Source: M3007 sp038203695
GTDB taxonomy: Bacteria; Bacteroidota; Bacteroidia; Chitinophagales; Saprospiraceae
Direction: 5' to 3'
NCBI GenBank assembly: GCA_038203695.1
Contig: JBBRDQ010000127.1
Span: 1-14,355 of the forward strand
DNA: 14,355 nt
Of this stretch, positions 14,315 through 14,355 are shown piece after piece. The stretch's first letter is position 1. Each line of letters opens with the position of its first letter. The notes beneath the pieces are model-generated. The model saw nothing but the letters and a program-made list of their open reading frames with translations, did not search any database and was not told where the DNA came from. The translations under genes were made by a program, and so were the position numbers.

Positions 14315-14355
14315 CGGCACTTTTTCAGGAGGTAGGGTTTGGTTATCAGGGGCTT

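Larger units (their letters stand above)
14071..14355. other. Right-end non-coding region
   Basis: No conventional gene is visible between the DnaA boxes and the window edge. It contains an A/T-rich tract (about 14222-14315), an 8-bp inverted repeat at 14283-14314, a lone -7-like TAACTTTG on the minus strand (14239-14246), and a 23-codon minus-strand ORF at 14107-14178 (starting MDETRTIHKRG, strongly basic) that is likely chance. A G-rich stretch on the plus strand ends the window. Confidence 0.4.

Noticed and set aside
1..14355. CRISPR arrays, tRNA or rRNA genes
   Set aside because: No regularly spaced repeats and no recognisable tRNA or rRNA sequence were seen on either strand.

Overview
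The window looks like chromosomal DNA of a Bacteroidota bacterium, probably of the Saprospiraceae/Chitinophagaceae kind. The evidence is a secreted protein with a type IX secretion (T9SS) C-terminal sorting domain, near-absence of Shine-Dalgarno sequences, and several promoters with the Bacteroidota -7 element TAnnTTTG. All recognisable full-size genes are on the minus strand, so transcription runs right to left.

From right to left: 13.9-14.36 kb is a non-coding stretch with three perfect DnaA boxes in 56 bp, next to dnaB (replicative helicase). Then comes a disturbed region (11.94-12.38 kb) holding a 75-bp palindromic element and a truncated copy of a T9SS sorting domain. Next are a PD-(D/E)XK/Rpn-family nuclease-transposase gene and, 28 bp downstream, an intact T9SS cargo gene (beta-propeller-like) whose last 39 codons match the truncated copy at protein level. 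A strong bidirectional terminator and a 23-codon membrane-peptide ORF on the plus strand separate this from the next block.

The centre (2.5-9.07 kb) is one compact tetR-OMF-MFP-RND efflux operon. A TetR-family repressor is followed by a TolC-like outer-membrane channel, a lipoprotein membrane-fusion adaptor and a 1117-residue RND pump. The intergenic gaps are 1, 22 and 26 nt. The operon starts from a near-ideal TTTG-N20-TACCTTTG promoter overlapped by an inverted repeat (probable operator) and ends in a clear intrinsic terminator. The promoter position implies an almost leaderless tetR mRNA. Together the four products would form an autoregulated tripartite drug or solute exporter.

The left end holds rlmF (23S rRNA m6A1618 methyltransferase) and a 5' partial altronate dehydratase gene (uxaA, hexuronate catabolism) that runs off the window. 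Most of the window is conventional. The parts most worth a second look are the DnaA-box cluster upstream of dnaB, the synonymous-only divergence of the duplicated sorting domain around the Rpn gene, the tetR operator/promoter, and the tiny ORF with its own terminator.
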